In this document: piece by piece, positions 28,903 through 38,117 of the stretch | Layout: every line of letters starts with the position of its first letter | How positions within the stretch are numbered: position 1 is the first letter of the stretch | Source: Rothia endophytica | GTDB lineage: Bacteria > Actinomycetota > Actinomycetes > Actinomycetales > Micrococcaceae | Assembly: GCF_928381505.1 (NCBI RefSeq) | Contig: NZ_CAKMSJ010000003.1 | Location: 1-64,000 of the forward strand | DNA: 64,000 nt | Reading direction: 5' to 3' | Made by a program: the position numbers and the translations under genes | The notes under the pieces: generated by a model | Databases searched by the model: none | Told to the model about the DNA's origin: nothing | What the model saw: only the letters and a program-made list of their open reading frames with translations

Positions 28903-29589
28903 ATGGAGTCTATGGGTCTCTCAAAAGGTCAGAAGAAACGCCTCTACGGCGAGCAAGCAGCAGCGCAGGTAGCCCCCGCACCCAAACAGGAAGCTCAGGC
29001 GCAGCCGGGCCCGCGCGTCATCACCGACTATTCACGCGGGGAGCTTGTTGCGACCCCAGAAGCCGGTAGCTCCTACATCTTTTTGGGGGTCGCTTTTGTG
29101 ATTACCCTGCTCTTTGGGCTCTATTATCATCTGATGCTGCTGCCAGGGGTGAGCAACGTGGCAGGCGCCACCGCCCCTGAACTTATGACCTGGTTTAGCG
29201 CTGATCACCTTCAACGCGTTGCCACCGGCCTGGGAGTAGATGGCCTGCGAGAGTACCAGGTTCTACACCGTTCCACCGGCCTTATCCTTCCTCTAATTTT
29301 TGCGTTTACCTGGTGGAATATGGTGCGGGCATCAAAGTTTGAACTGCTGATGGGCAGGCTCATGCTGACCCTTCCAGTGGCCTACGCCGTGGTTTTCATT
29401 GCCGGTGGTTTCGCTATAGACACTGCACTGGCTGACCCCCTGGGCGGCACGGCAGGGCTTGCCGCTCTGTTGGTAGCGGCGCGCTGGGGGCTGTTGGTTC
29501 TCTGCTTAGCCCAACTAGCTATCATGGCGGTGCGACTGGTGCGCGGCAAAGTGGACGCATTCTCACGCGGGGAACTACCCGACCAGTAG
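28903..29589 (+). CDS. Multi-pass membrane protein of unknown function
   Basis: A 228-residue protein with a basic N terminus (LSKGQKKRLYGEQ), an Ala/Pro/Gln-rich stretch and four or five hydrophobic helices (about 52-75, 120-140, 148-172 and 182-205). Two ATGs nine bases apart (28903 and 28912) are both possible. GGAG precedes the second closely, and GGTAAGGG precedes the first at a longer distance. It is divergent from pcrA. No family is recognised. Confidence 0.75.
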   Translation: MESMGLSKGQKKRLYGEQAAAQVAPAPKQEAQAQPGPRVITDYSRGELVATPEAGSSYIFLGVAFVITLLFGLYYHLMLLPGVSNVAGATAPELMTWFSADHLQRVATGLGVDGLREYQVLHRSTGLILPLIFAFTWWNMVRASKFELLMGRLMLTLPVAYAVVFIAGGFAIDTALADPLGGTAGLAALLVAARWGLLVLCLAQLAIMAVRLVRGKVDAFSRGELPDQ

Positions 29590-29625
29590 CCACCCACAGG
29601 CTACTCGGAATATGGAGAATATAAA

Positions 29626-29661
29626 AAGACCCTGTAATCGCGCTAGCGACTACCGGGTCTT
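29626..29661 (-). terminator. Terminator downstream of the tRNA-Arg relic
   Basis: AAGACCC (29626-29632) and GGGTCTT (29655-29661), preceded on the plus strand by AAAAA, so TTTTT follows on the minus strand. It is placed exactly where a tRNA terminator would be for the relic copy. Confidence 0.8.
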
Positions 29662-29667
29662 CTCTTA

Positions 29668-29793
29668 TGTGCCCCCGATACGATTCGAACGTACGACACC
29701 CGCTTTAGGAGTTGGAGGGGCATTTTCCGAGCGCGCGAGGAAATAAAAATGCCCCGGAAACAGCCGAGGCCACGAGGCTGGTGCTCTATCCCC
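29668..29793 (-). pseudogene. Broken tRNA-Arg(CCT) copy split by a 68-base insert
   Basis: 29668-29711 repeats exactly 44 bases of the intact tRNA-Arg: 3' end, T arm, variable loop, and anticodon with its 3' stem. 29780-29793 repeats 14 bases of the D-arm region (GGGGATAGAGCACC on the minus strand). Between them are 68 unrelated bases holding a hairpin (GGGGCATTTT/AAAATGCCCC). The acceptor 5' strand is lost. The copy has its own terminator. It cannot fold as a tRNA. Confidence 0.85.
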
Positions 29794-29807
29794 CTATCGC
29801 ATAGAAA

Positions 29808-29840
29808 AACCCAGCAACCGCACAAAACAGCTGCTGGGTT
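29808..29840 (-). terminator. Terminator of tRNA-Arg
   Basis: AACCCAGCA (29808-29816) and TGCTGGGTT (29832-29840), with TTTTTC after the stem on the minus strand. Confidence 0.9.
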
Positions 29841-29853
29841 CATCCTTATTGTG

Positions 29854-29926
29854 TGCCCCCGATACGATTCGAACGTACGACACCCGCTTTAGGAGAGCGG
29901 TGCTCTATCCCCTGAGCTACGAGGGC
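29854..29926 (-). tRNA. tRNA-Arg (anticodon CCT)
   Basis: 73 bases on the minus strand. The acceptor stem GCCCTCG pairs with CGGGGGC, one pair being a wobble, with discriminator A. The D arm is in GTAGCTCAGGGGATAGAGC. The anticodon stem-loop CCGCT-CTCCTAA-AGCGG has CCT at its centre, and the T arm contains GTTCGAATC. The CCA end is not encoded. It reads AGG codons. Relics of the same tRNA lie on both sides. Confidence 0.97.
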
Positions 29927-30010
29927 AAGTATTTATTTATAGTTAGTCCCCTCAATCCCCGTAGCAACAGGGGATAAGAAGGAATTCGCAGCGCTCATCG
30001 CCAGCTATTC

Positions 30011-30077
30011 GGTTTGCTCTTGCGAGCTCGCGCGCTCGCTCCCGCAAACCTCATCTGAGCTACGAGGGCAAGTATTT
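30011..30077 (-). repeat. 5'-end tRNA-Arg relic with nested hairpin
   Basis: 30055-30077 repeats exactly 23 bases of the intact locus (29912-29934): the first 15 bases of the tRNA and 8 bases of upstream flank. Beside it, 30011-30050 is a nested hairpin: GGTTTGC/GCAAACC outside, GCGAGC/GCTCGC inside. The rest of the tRNA is missing. Confidence 0.8.
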
Positions 30078-30133
30078 GAAGGTTAGCTCTAGAACTTTTA
30101 GTGCCAGAACCTTCCCAAGTTTACACTAAAACC

Positions 30134-31111
30134 ATGGCCCTTCTCGTTGACCCTGCCCGCTGGCCAGCCCACGGCACTGTTTTCTCCCACCTCATTTCTG
30201 ATAGCAGCCTGCAGGAGCTACATTCCTTTGCCCGTGCTCAGGGAATCAGTGAACGCGCCTTCGACCGGGATCACTACGATGTGCCAGCCCACCTCTGCCC
30301 GCAACTCATCGACGCTGGTGCGCAGCCGGTCAGCGGCAGCGAGCTGACCCGTAGGATGCAAGCCAGCGGACTAAGAGTGCCACTCAAGGAACGCCCCGAA
30401 AAAATCAGAAAGGGCCTACTGGCTCGCTGGGAGACACTTGCACCGGGTGCTGAAAAGCTGGGCGAAGACATACTTGATTGTTGGCAAGAGCCCCACCGGG
30501 CTTACCATAACAGCGCTCACCTGTTAGAAATGCTGGGCCATGCAGCCTACCTGGCAGGCGACGACGAGCTACCCCGCGCCGTCCTTCTGGCAATATGGCT
30601 GCACGATGTGATCTACGAAGGGAAACCGGGGGCAGACGAAGAGGCATCGGTGACTTTCGCCCGCCACCGACTAGCCCGCCACCAGGTAGCAGGCGAAGGA
30701 GAGATAGAAGCAGTAGCCCGCCTCATTGAAGCAACTGCGGCGCACCAGCCCCCGCAGGCTCATGAAGTTTTGCAGAGGGCAGGTATCAGTCAGGAACACT
30801 GGCAGATTTTCTTCGATGCTGACCTTGCGATTCTGGCAGCGGAGACGGCTCGTTACCGGCGTTACGCTACAGGTGTGCGGCAGGAATATTCACACGTGAG
30901 CGATGATGACTTCAGGCATGGCCGCGCACACGTCTTGCAAGGGCTACTAGAACGACCCAGCATTTTTACAACCCGGCTAGGCCGTAGAGCCTGGGAGGCA
31001 AAAGCGCGGGAGAATATAGCGGCAGAGCTGAAAGAGCTTACTTACTCTGCACGCCCTTGCGAGCTTTCCGGCGAGAGTAAAGCACCCGAGAGACAACAAG
31101 ACCCAGAATGA
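30134..31111 (+). CDS. DUF4031 - HD-domain fusion protein
   Basis: Start taken at the ATG at 30134 because MALLVDPARWPAHGTVFSHLISD is the normal opening of DUF4031 proteins (325 aa). Residues 1-88 are DUF4031, which is usually a stand-alone roughly 90-residue protein. Residues 90-300 look like a predicted metal-dependent HD phosphohydrolase, with HNSAH (125-129) and HD (157-158) as likely metal ligands and YHNSAHLLEML typical of that family. The substrate is unknown. The last 74 bases overlap a convergent gene. Confidence 0.82.
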   Translation: MALLVDPARWPAHGTVFSHLISDSSLQELHSFARAQGISERAFDRDHYDVPAHLCPQLIDAGAQPVSGSELTRRMQASGLRVPLKERPEKIRKGLLARWETLAPGAEKLGEDILDCWQEPHRAYHNSAHLLEMLGHAAYLAGDDELPRAVLLAIWLHDVIYEGKPGADEEASVTFARHRLARHQVAGEGEIEAVARLIEATAAHQPPQAHEVLQRAGISQEHWQIFFDADLAILAAETARYRRYATGVRQEYSHVSDDDFRHGRAHVLQGLLERPSIFTTRLGRRAWEAKARENIAAELKELTYSARPCELSGESKAPERQQDPE

Positions 31112-31277
31112 TGCCGATACCGCCAGTGATAGAAACCCACATAGCCGCGTGACCCACAAAAAGCGCCACCAGTAGCCCGGCAATAATGCCGGGAACCGCC
31201 CCGGCAACCATGCCAACCGCCATGTAGGTGAACTCTTGATCTGATGAGCTGGTGGGTGATTCAAACTGTGGTGCCAT
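31038..31277 (-). CDS. Small two-helix membrane protein
   Basis: A 79-residue protein with two hydrophobic helices (about 18-40 and 44-66) and a basic C-terminal tail (YSRRKARKGVQSK). GxxxG-type spacing in helix 1 (GMVAGAVPGIIAG) suggests tight helix packing. It overlaps the end of the DUF4031-HD gene by 74 bases on the opposite strand. No family recognised. Confidence 0.65.
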   Translation of the reverse strand: MAPQFESPTSSSDQEFTYMAVGMVAGAVPGIIAGLLVALFVGHAAMWVSITGGIGIILGLVVSRVLYSRRKARKGVQSK

Positions 31278-31367
31278 GCCCTCTATCCTACCGGCGTCCG
31301 CGTAGCGCCATAAACTACTTCACCGCTGAGCTAAACATCGCCCACAGTTTCTTAGAGGGTATAAAAA

Positions 31368-31397
31368 ATGCGCCCCAGCTGGTCGTCTGGTGCGCAT
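31368..31397 (-). terminator. Terminator of the NlpC/P60 gene
   Basis: ATGCGC (31368-31373) and GCGCAT (31392-31397) with internal CCAG/CTGG pairing, followed on the minus strand by TTTTTTAT. It lies 135 bases past the stop codon. Confidence 0.82.
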
Positions 31398-31532
31398 CTG
31401 CAAACTAGAGTTTGCGGTGCCTCTACCTTGTGTGTGGTGAGGAAGTCTGCGGGTTAGTTCTTGAGTGTTACGAGCCGACCAGGCAACACCCATTTAATAC
31501 TAGCGAGCTAGCACAACCCTAAAAAGTGAGGT

Positions 31533-32144
31533 TTAGAGACCTGCAACGGTGTAGTAACCGTCAACGGGCATCATGCCGCCACCATCGACTGCGGTCTGCA
31601 TGGTGCCCTGTGAGGGGTTCAGCGCGTTGATCATCTGGCCGTTACCAACGTAGATGCCTACGTGGTTGTAATTGTTGGTGAAGACGATGTCACCGGGCTG
31701 GGGGTTTGAGGTGGGAACCAGTTCTTTCTCTGCCATCGTGAAGGTGTAGGGAGTTAGTGAGATACCGGCCTGAGCGAAGACGTAGGAAACGAAGCCTGAG
31801 CAGTCCCAAGCCTTGTAGCCTTTGCCGCCCCAAACGTAAGCGCCGCCGATGCCGTCCTGAGCTGCTGCGAGAATGGTTGCACGAGCACCGGAGACGTCAG
31901 CGGGAATCTCTGCGGAGTCGGTTGACTGGGTGCTGACGGATGAAGTGCTTTCAACAGTGGTTGAGCCCTGGTAGTAGCCCCATGAGGTGGTGGGTGCTGA
32001 GTAGTCAGCCAGTGAAGGAGCTGAGTAGGAGGGAGCTGAAACTTCAGCTGCAGCAAAAGCGTTAGCAGGAGCAACGGAAGCTGCCAGAAGGGCACCTGAG
32101 GCTGCTACGATACCTGCGTTACGTACGATGTTTGACTTAGTCAT
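31533..32144 (-). CDS. Secreted NlpC/P60 peptidoglycan endopeptidase
   Basis: Start at the ATG at 32144, which has GGAGAAAG upstream (203 aa). Residues 1-32 are a Sec signal peptide ending ANAFAAA. A Ser/Thr/Tyr-rich linker (about 35-80) precedes the NlpC/P60 domain (85-203). C115 in WDCSGFV is the nucleophile and H161 in YNHVGIYVG the general base. The family cleaves D-glutamyl to diamino-acid bonds in wall peptides. The long leader carries a c-di-AMP-type riboswitch, the usual control of such wall enzymes in actinobacteria. Confidence 0.93.
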   Translation of the reverse strand: MTKSNIVRNAGIVAASGALLAASVAPANAFAAAEVSAPSYSAPSLADYSAPTTSWGYYQGSTTVESTSSVSTQSTDSAEIPADVSGARATILAAAQDGIGGAYVWGGKGYKAWDCSGFVSYVFAQAGISLTPYTFTMAEKELVPTSNPQPGDIVFTNNYNHVGIYVGNGQMINALNPSQGTMQTAVDGGGMMPVDGYYTVAGL

Positions 32145-32161
32145 GATGTTCTTTCTCCATT

Positions 32162-32284
32162 GCCTCACGAGGTGAGCTGTCGGGTTCGAGCATGAAGGTC
32201 GCTCGGCCACTTCTTATAGGTGGCTTAACCCCAAGGACTCTCTCTTTGAGTGAGCCCGGTAAGGTGGGTCCCCCGCTCCTGCCA
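32162..32284 (-). promoter_or_regulatory. c-di-AMP riboswitch (ydaO/yuaA type)
   Basis: The minus strand contains, in order, the conserved blocks of the ydaO class: GGAGCGGGGGACCCACC, GGGGTTAAGCC, CCGAGCGACC, and CTCGAACCCGACAGCTCACCTCG followed by GAGGC. It sits in the 5' leader of the NlpC/P60 gene, where this class is widespread in actinobacteria. In that class c-di-AMP binding shuts off the downstream gene. Identified from memory of the consensus; no covariance search was run. Confidence 0.88.
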
Positions 32285-32378
32285 TATGATTTATTTGTAT
32301 TTCCTCCGACGCGGTGGCAGGACTAGGCGGATGCTGCGTCGATGGGTGCCGTACGACCAGTAGTTGGCACGGAATAGA

Positions 32379-32418
32379 ACATTACACACCGCAACTACAA
32401 TTGTCACGTTTTGGTCAC
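32379..32418 (-). promoter_or_regulatory. Promoter of the NlpC/P60 gene with a GTGAC-N6-GTGAC direct repeat
   Basis: On the minus strand, -35 GTGACA (32407-32402), 17-base spacer, -10 TAATGT (32384-32379), giving a leader of about 230 bases. GTGAC-N6-GTGAC (32418-32403) overlaps the -35. This fits the GTNAC-N6-GTNAC pattern reported for MtrA, a regulator of wall hydrolase genes. The rest of the gap (32285-32378 and 32419-32675) shows nothing recognisable. Confidence 0.6.
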
Positions 32419-32675
32419 GAAAAATCGGTGGGCGTGGCTTTTAAGCAAGCAGGGTTATCTTTTGGGGGACGCCAAGCAGCCTCCCAGCAAACATTGCGAG
32501 AGTTTAAAAAATAGCTATGACAAGGGGCTTTGCGAGTCTACTAAGACACTTAAGATTATGGTCTCGACTCACCTGCATGGGTCAACACCTGGCCTGCCGC
32601 CCTTAATGAGAAGCCTGTCACTTGGCCAATTCACGGCACAGCATGAGGTGTATTGATAACGAAGAGGTAACAAAG

Positions 32676-32703
32676 AAGGGCACCGGCGATGACCGGTGCC
32701 CTT
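32676..32703 (-). terminator. Terminator of the DtxR-type regulator gene
   Basis: AAGGGCACCGG (32676-32686) and CCGGTGCCCTT (32693-32703): a perfect 11-base stem, followed on the minus strand by CTTTGTT. Confidence 0.88.
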
Positions 32704-32720
32704 GCAGTGTTATCAGTTTG

Positions 32721-33413
32721 TTATCGCTTCACAACAATCGACTCAGCCACTTCGGCATTAAGAGTGAGCGATTGTTCCTCCCCATCAGCGTGTACCAGCA
32801 CCGAGCCGTCACGGTTGCCCAGAATTGACACGGTTGCCCCGTAGATGATGCCAGCGTCCCCCAGCATCTTCAACAGGTCAATGTCGGTCTGCAGGAATTC
32901 GGGCAGTCGAGAGATGGTGAACCTGTCGTCCTCACTAGAGTCCTTGCCCGCGATAGACATGGTTACGGTGCGTCCATCATTCTGCTCGCTCTCAGCACCC
33001 AACTGTTCCAGCCCCGGAATGGCATTGCCGTAGGGGGAGAACTTGGGGTTATTGAGCAGTTCTAACAAGCGGCGTTCAACCCGCTCGCTCATCACGTGCT
33101 CCCAGCGGCAAGCTTCTTCGTGGATGTATTCCAGGTCAAGACCGATGATGTCAGAGAGTAGGCGCTCAGCCAGGCGGTGCTTGCGCATCACCTCGACCGC
33201 CTTATTGCGCCCGTCATCGGTGAGGCTGAGGGAGCGGTCATCTTCAACGGTAAGCAAGCCGTGGCGCTCCATGCGGGCAACGGTCTGTGAAACGGTAGGA
33301 CCAGAGTGATCCAGACGCTCGGCGATACGAGCGCGCATAGGAGTAATACCCTCTTCTTCGAGCTCAAGTACAGTACGAAGGTACATTTCAGTAGTATCAA
33401 TCAAGTCTGTCAT
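32721..33413 (-). CDS. DtxR/IdeR-family metal-dependent transcriptional regulator
   Basis: A 230-residue regulator: N-terminal winged helix (1-73; SGPTVSQTVARMERHGLL is the recognition region), a metal-binding dimerisation domain with EACRWEHVMSERVERRLLELL (close to the DtxR sequence that carries the primary metal ligands), and a C-terminal SH3-like FeoA domain (about 155-230). The three-domain form points to iron-sensing DtxR/IdeR over a short MntR. It probably represses iron uptake genes when Fe(II) is plentiful. No clear DtxR box was found in its own promoter. Confidence 0.93.
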   Translation of the reverse strand: MTDLIDTTEMYLRTVLELEEEGITPMRARIAERLDHSGPTVSQTVARMERHGLLTVEDDRSLSLTDDGRNKAVEVMRKHRLAERLLSDIIGLDLEYIHEEACRWEHVMSERVERRLLELLNNPKFSPYGNAIPGLEQLGAESEQNDGRTVTMSIAGKDSSEDDRFTISRLPEFLQTDIDLLKMLGDAGIIYGATVSILGNRDGSVLVHADGEEQSLTLNAEVAESIVVKR

Positions 33414-34858
<1,445 letters not shown>

Positions 34859-34882
34859 CACTCAATAGCTAACACCTAGAAG

Positions 34883-34922
34883 GGACGCCCCGCTGAACTC
34901 AAGTTCGGCGGGGCGTCCTTTT
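34883..34922. terminator. Terminator of serC
   Basis: GGACGCCCCGC and GCGGGGCGTCC enclose a loop of about 14 bases, followed by TTTTA on the plus strand. It lies between converging genes. Confidence 0.93.
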
Positions 34923-34944
34923 ATGGTCTGCAGGCTCAGAAGTT

Positions 34945-36318
34945 CTAGCGCGGCTGCTGAATATCGATAGCAGCGGTGACCGGCGGGGCTTCGTCCACGG
35001 CCTCTAGCTCTTCGGGTTCAGGCTGGCGAGGGCGGAGCACCAGTTTGGTGCGTGAATCGCGGTCATAGGCGAAGTGCAGGTGCTTGTACTTCATAATCCA
35101 AATGAGCCCCAGCAGTGTGGCAGCAAAGCCTGCAGCAGAGGCCACACCCAACCCCCAACGGGCGCCAAAGACATCATTGACCATGCCGACCAGAGGCGAG
35201 CCAATAGGTGTGCCACCGATGAAGACGGCCATATAAATGCTCATAACGCGGCCTCTCATCTCTGGCTCTGTGGTGACCTGTACGTAGGCATTGGCCGAGG
35301 TGATAATGGTCAGCGCCATCAAACCCAAAGGAATCAGCGCAAGAGCAAAGAACCAGATATTGGGTGCTAGGGCTGCTAGCGCAGTGGTAATGCCAAAGCC
35401 GAAGCAGGAGGCGAACATGAAGCGCATGCGCGGGACGTCCCGCCGGGCTGCCAGCAGGGTGCCGGCTACTGAGCCGATGGCGACTACCGAGTTCAGGACG
35501 CCGAATTCACCGGCTCCCTGCCCAAATTCGGTGGTGGCCATGGCAGCAATGTTGAGTGCGGTGTTCAGGCCGAAGGTGCCAATCAGGAAGGCAGAAACCA
35601 TCACAATGATGATGTCTGGCCGGTGCTTGAGGTAGCTCAGCCCATCGCGCATACGGCTGTTGGCTTTGGATGAGCGGGGCAGCTGGCGTAGCTCCTTCTC
35701 GCGAATAGTGCAGATAGCTGCAATCATGGCGATAAAGGTTAGGGTGTTGAGTAGGAAGACCGGGCCGGTGCCCACCAGAACCACCAGTAGGCCTGCCACT
35801 GCTGGGCCTATCATGCGGGCGGTGTTAAAGGACATAGAGTTGAGCGCCACCGCGTTGGGCAAATCCCTGTCAGAAACCAGCTCAGAGACAAAAGTGGAAC
35901 GGACCGGCGAGTCGAGGGCACCCACGACACCCAGGGCAAGGGCAAAGAGGTAAACATGCCAGATCGCTACGTGTTCAGAAAGTACCAGGGCACCCAGGCC
36001 CACAGCCAGCAGGGCCATGATGCTCTGCGTCCAGAGAAGAATTTTACGCCGGTCCCCTCGGTCAGCCAGCACACCCGCGTAAGGGGCAAGAAAAAGGGGC
36101 GGGGCGAACTGTAGGGCAATGACGATACCCATTTGGGTGGAATCGTGATCAGAAAGATCATTGAAAACCAACCAGTCCTGGGCGGTGCGCTGCATCCAGG
36201 TGCCAATATTTGAGACCAGAGCGCCGATAAACCAGAGACGATAATTGAAGATCCACAGTGACCGAAAGGTCTTGGGTTTATCGGTGACGGCGCGTGGGCC
36301 GCTGCGTTCTACTCTCAC
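34945..36318 (-). CDS. MFS transporter (MFS_3/EntS-like exporter)
   Basis: A 457-residue major facilitator with 12 predicted helices. It starts with FRSLWIFNYRLWFIGALVSNIGTWMQRTAQDWLV, characteristic of the MFS_3/EntS-like branch, and has the loop 2-3 motif ADRGDRRKIL. A 45-residue hydrophilic C-terminal tail follows the last helix. GTG start without an obvious ribosome site. Likely exports a small molecule; no substrate clue in the neighbourhood. EntS relatives export siderophores, but no siderophore genes are present here. Confidence 0.88.
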   Translation of the reverse strand: MRVERSGPRAVTDKPKTFRSLWIFNYRLWFIGALVSNIGTWMQRTAQDWLVFNDLSDHDSTQMGIVIALQFAPPLFLAPYAGVLADRGDRRKILLWTQSIMALLAVGLGALVLSEHVAIWHVYLFALALGVVGALDSPVRSTFVSELVSDRDLPNAVALNSMSFNTARMIGPAVAGLLVVLVGTGPVFLLNTLTFIAMIAAICTIREKELRQLPRSSKANSRMRDGLSYLKHRPDIIIVMVSAFLIGTFGLNTALNIAAMATTEFGQGAGEFGVLNSVVAIGSVAGTLLAARRDVPRMRFMFASCFGFGITTALAALAPNIWFFALALIPLGLMALTIITSANAYVQVTTEPEMRGRVMSIYMAVFIGGTPIGSPLVGMVNDVFGARWGLGVASAAGFAATLLGLIWIMKYKHLHFAYDRDSRTKLVLRPRQPEPEELEAVDEAPPVTAAIDIQQPR

Positions 36319-36418
36319 GAAAAGGGCGCTCTCTTAGGTTGCGTAGCTCATTCAGCTCTAGTTCATCTTCTTTTCATCCTAGAACGATGTGCAGCACTGC
36401 ACCAGAGGCTAGCCCGCC

Positions 36419-36943
36419 TTATGCGTCAGCTTCCTGAGCTTGTTGTCGATCTACACCCTCAAAATCGCTGTAGCCCTCGTAACCCTCAGGACTTTCGTGA
36501 TCCTCAGGCAAAACGCGATCTGCCCAGGGCACCCAGGCAGGAGCCAGCAGAGCGTCATCACCGGGCAGCAAGCCAATTTCGCATACCGTAACCACCTTAG
36601 AACGGGGCGCACGAGAGAGAGTAGCAAACCAGAACCAGCCGCGGTAACCGGGCAGGGTACATTCAAACAGGTGGGTGGTCAGTCGCTCCTCTTCACCACG
36701 CAGGTGATGCACCGGCCCCATAGCGCTCTCAGGTGCGATATCCGCAAGACCTGCCAGCGCCACGTCCTTGGCTTCAGCCAAGATAGTATCGACTTTGGCG
36801 GTACGACGGCGGCGTGCACGCTCCCCGAGCCGTGGCTCGCTGCGTTGCTCCCCCGAGGCAGCTGGTGCCGTGGTATCTAAAACCTCGGTCACTGGCGCTG
36901 TGGCACCGGGGGCGGAGAGTTCTTCTTTTACCTGTTCAGTCAT
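36419..36943 (-). CDS. DUF3027-like protein
   Basis: A 174-residue protein: disordered N terminus (1-35), a basic RRRRTAKVD segment, then a core with PGYRGWFWFATLSRAPRSKVVTVCEIGLLPGDDALLAPAWVPW in pieces typical of actinobacterial DUF3027. The core here is shorter than usual and is followed by an acidic Glu/Gly/Tyr-rich tail. No catalytic residues are evident; function unknown. Upstream of the MFS gene on the same strand with about 100 bases between, so possibly one transcript. Confidence 0.8.
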   Translation of the reverse strand: MTEQVKEELSAPGATAPVTEVLDTTAPAASGEQRSEPRLGERARRRRTAKVDTILAEAKDVALAGLADIAPESAMGPVHHLRGEEERLTTHLFECTLPGYRGWFWFATLSRAPRSKVVTVCEIGLLPGDDALLAPAWVPWADRVLPEDHESPEGYEGYSDFEGVDRQQAQEADA

Positions 36944-37052
36944 ACCCCTATTAAACAGGCTTTGGCCTCCGATTACCTACCCGGCAGGAGAGCTAGCTCA
37001 GATTTTTGACTCTCGCACCTGCACCCTTGCCCTGTTTTGATACCTTAGAGCT

Positions 37053-37292
37053 ATGTCATCTTCTGAAACTTCCGAGCTCCCCTACAGCTCCCTCATTCGC
37101 GCCCTGAGCATCGTAGCCGGGGTCTTCACCGTGGTCGGTACCATCAGCGGTGTAACCATGCTCCTTATGAAATGGGACCACAACAGCGCCCCGCAGATTC
37201 TCAGCGTGCTCCCTATGCTCCTGCTCCCCACGGCTTTTATCTGCCTCATGGTGGTCCTCCTCCTCGCCGTTTTGCGCCGCCGGGCGTCCTAG
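37053..37292 (+). CDS. Small two-helix membrane protein
   Basis: 79 residues, two hydrophobic helices (about 17-38 and 47-72) and an Arg-rich tail (LRRRAS). TACCTT stands six bases before the ATG with no Shine-Dalgarno, which fits a leaderless transcript. It precedes a two-component system by 99 bases on the same strand, but no functional link is shown. Family unknown. Confidence 0.65.
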   Translation: MSSSETSELPYSSLIRALSIVAGVFTVVGTISGVTMLLMKWDHNSAPQILSVLPMLLLPTAFICLMVVLLLAVLRRRAS

Positions 37293-37391
37293 CTATTAGA
37301 AATATGGGCTGAACTCACTCCTGCAGCTCACATCAGGGATGCACCAGATAGTGCCCAGCTAACACCCAGAGAAGAGGGGCACAATGGAAGG

Positions 37392-38099
37392 GTGAACACT
37401 AAAGAACCTGAAGCTAAACTCCTTGTTGTTGACGATGAGCCCAACATCCTTGAGCTCCTCGCTACCTCCCTGCGCTTTGCAGGCTTTGAGGTTGTCACCG
37501 CAACGAACGGCCGCGAAGCCCTCGATAAAGCCGAGACTGAAGCCCCCGACCTAGCCGTACTTGACGTCATGTTGCCCGACATGGACGGCTTCACTGTCAC
37601 CCGCAAGTTGCGCAGCTCGGGGCGGCTCTTCCCGGTTCTTTTCCTGACGGCTAAAGACGACACCGAAGACAAGGTCACCGGTCTCACCGTGGGTGGTGAC
37701 GACTACGTCACCAAGCCCTTTAGTCTTGATGAAGTGGTGGCTCGTATCCGCGCCGTGCTGCGCCGCACCCAGCCCCATGTCGAAGAAGATTCACGCCTGC
37801 GCGTTGATGACCTGGTGCTCGATGACGATGCCCACGAAGTTTTCCGCGGTGACCGCGAAATCGACCTCTCCCCCACCGAGTTCAAGCTACTGCGCTACCT
37901 GATGCTCAACCCCAACAGGGTTCTGTCCAAAGCTCAGATCCTTGACCACGTATGGGAATACGACTTCAACGGCGACGCTTCAATTGTGGAGTCCTATATC
38001 TCTTACCTGCGCCGCAAGATTGATAACGATCATGACCTACCCCCGCTGATTCATACCAAACGCGGCGTAGGTTACCTCTTGCGCACGAGCAAAAACTAA
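37392..38099 (+). CDS. OmpR/PhoB-family response regulator
   Basis: 235 residues. Receiver domain (8-123) with D15/D16, phosphorylation site D58 (LAVLDVMLPDMDG) and the YVTKPFS lysine. The winged-helix DNA-binding domain (about 135-232) includes LSPTEFKLLRYLMLNPNRV. GTG start; GAGGGG lies some 14 bases upstream. Followed after 18 bases by its histidine kinase. It resembles PrrA/TcrX-type actinobacterial regulators. The signal and targets are unknown. Confidence 0.94.
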   Translation: MNTKEPEAKLLVVDDEPNILELLATSLRFAGFEVVTATNGREALDKAETEAPDLAVLDVMLPDMDGFTVTRKLRSSGRLFPVLFLTAKDDTEDKVTGLTVGGDDYVTKPFSLDEVVARIRAVLRRTQPHVEEDSRLRVDDLVLDDDAHEVFRGDREIDLSPTEFKLLRYLMLNPNRVLSKAQILDHVWEYDFNGDASIVESYISYLRRKIDNDHDLPPLIHTKRGVGYLLRTSKN

Positions 38100-38117
38100 A
38101 CGAAGGGTGATTGCGGG

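Noticed and set aside
29712..29853. Integrated element between tRNA copies
   Set aside because: Only about 140 bases, with no integrase or other gene. It is at most a scar, so it is reported as relics and not as a mobile element.
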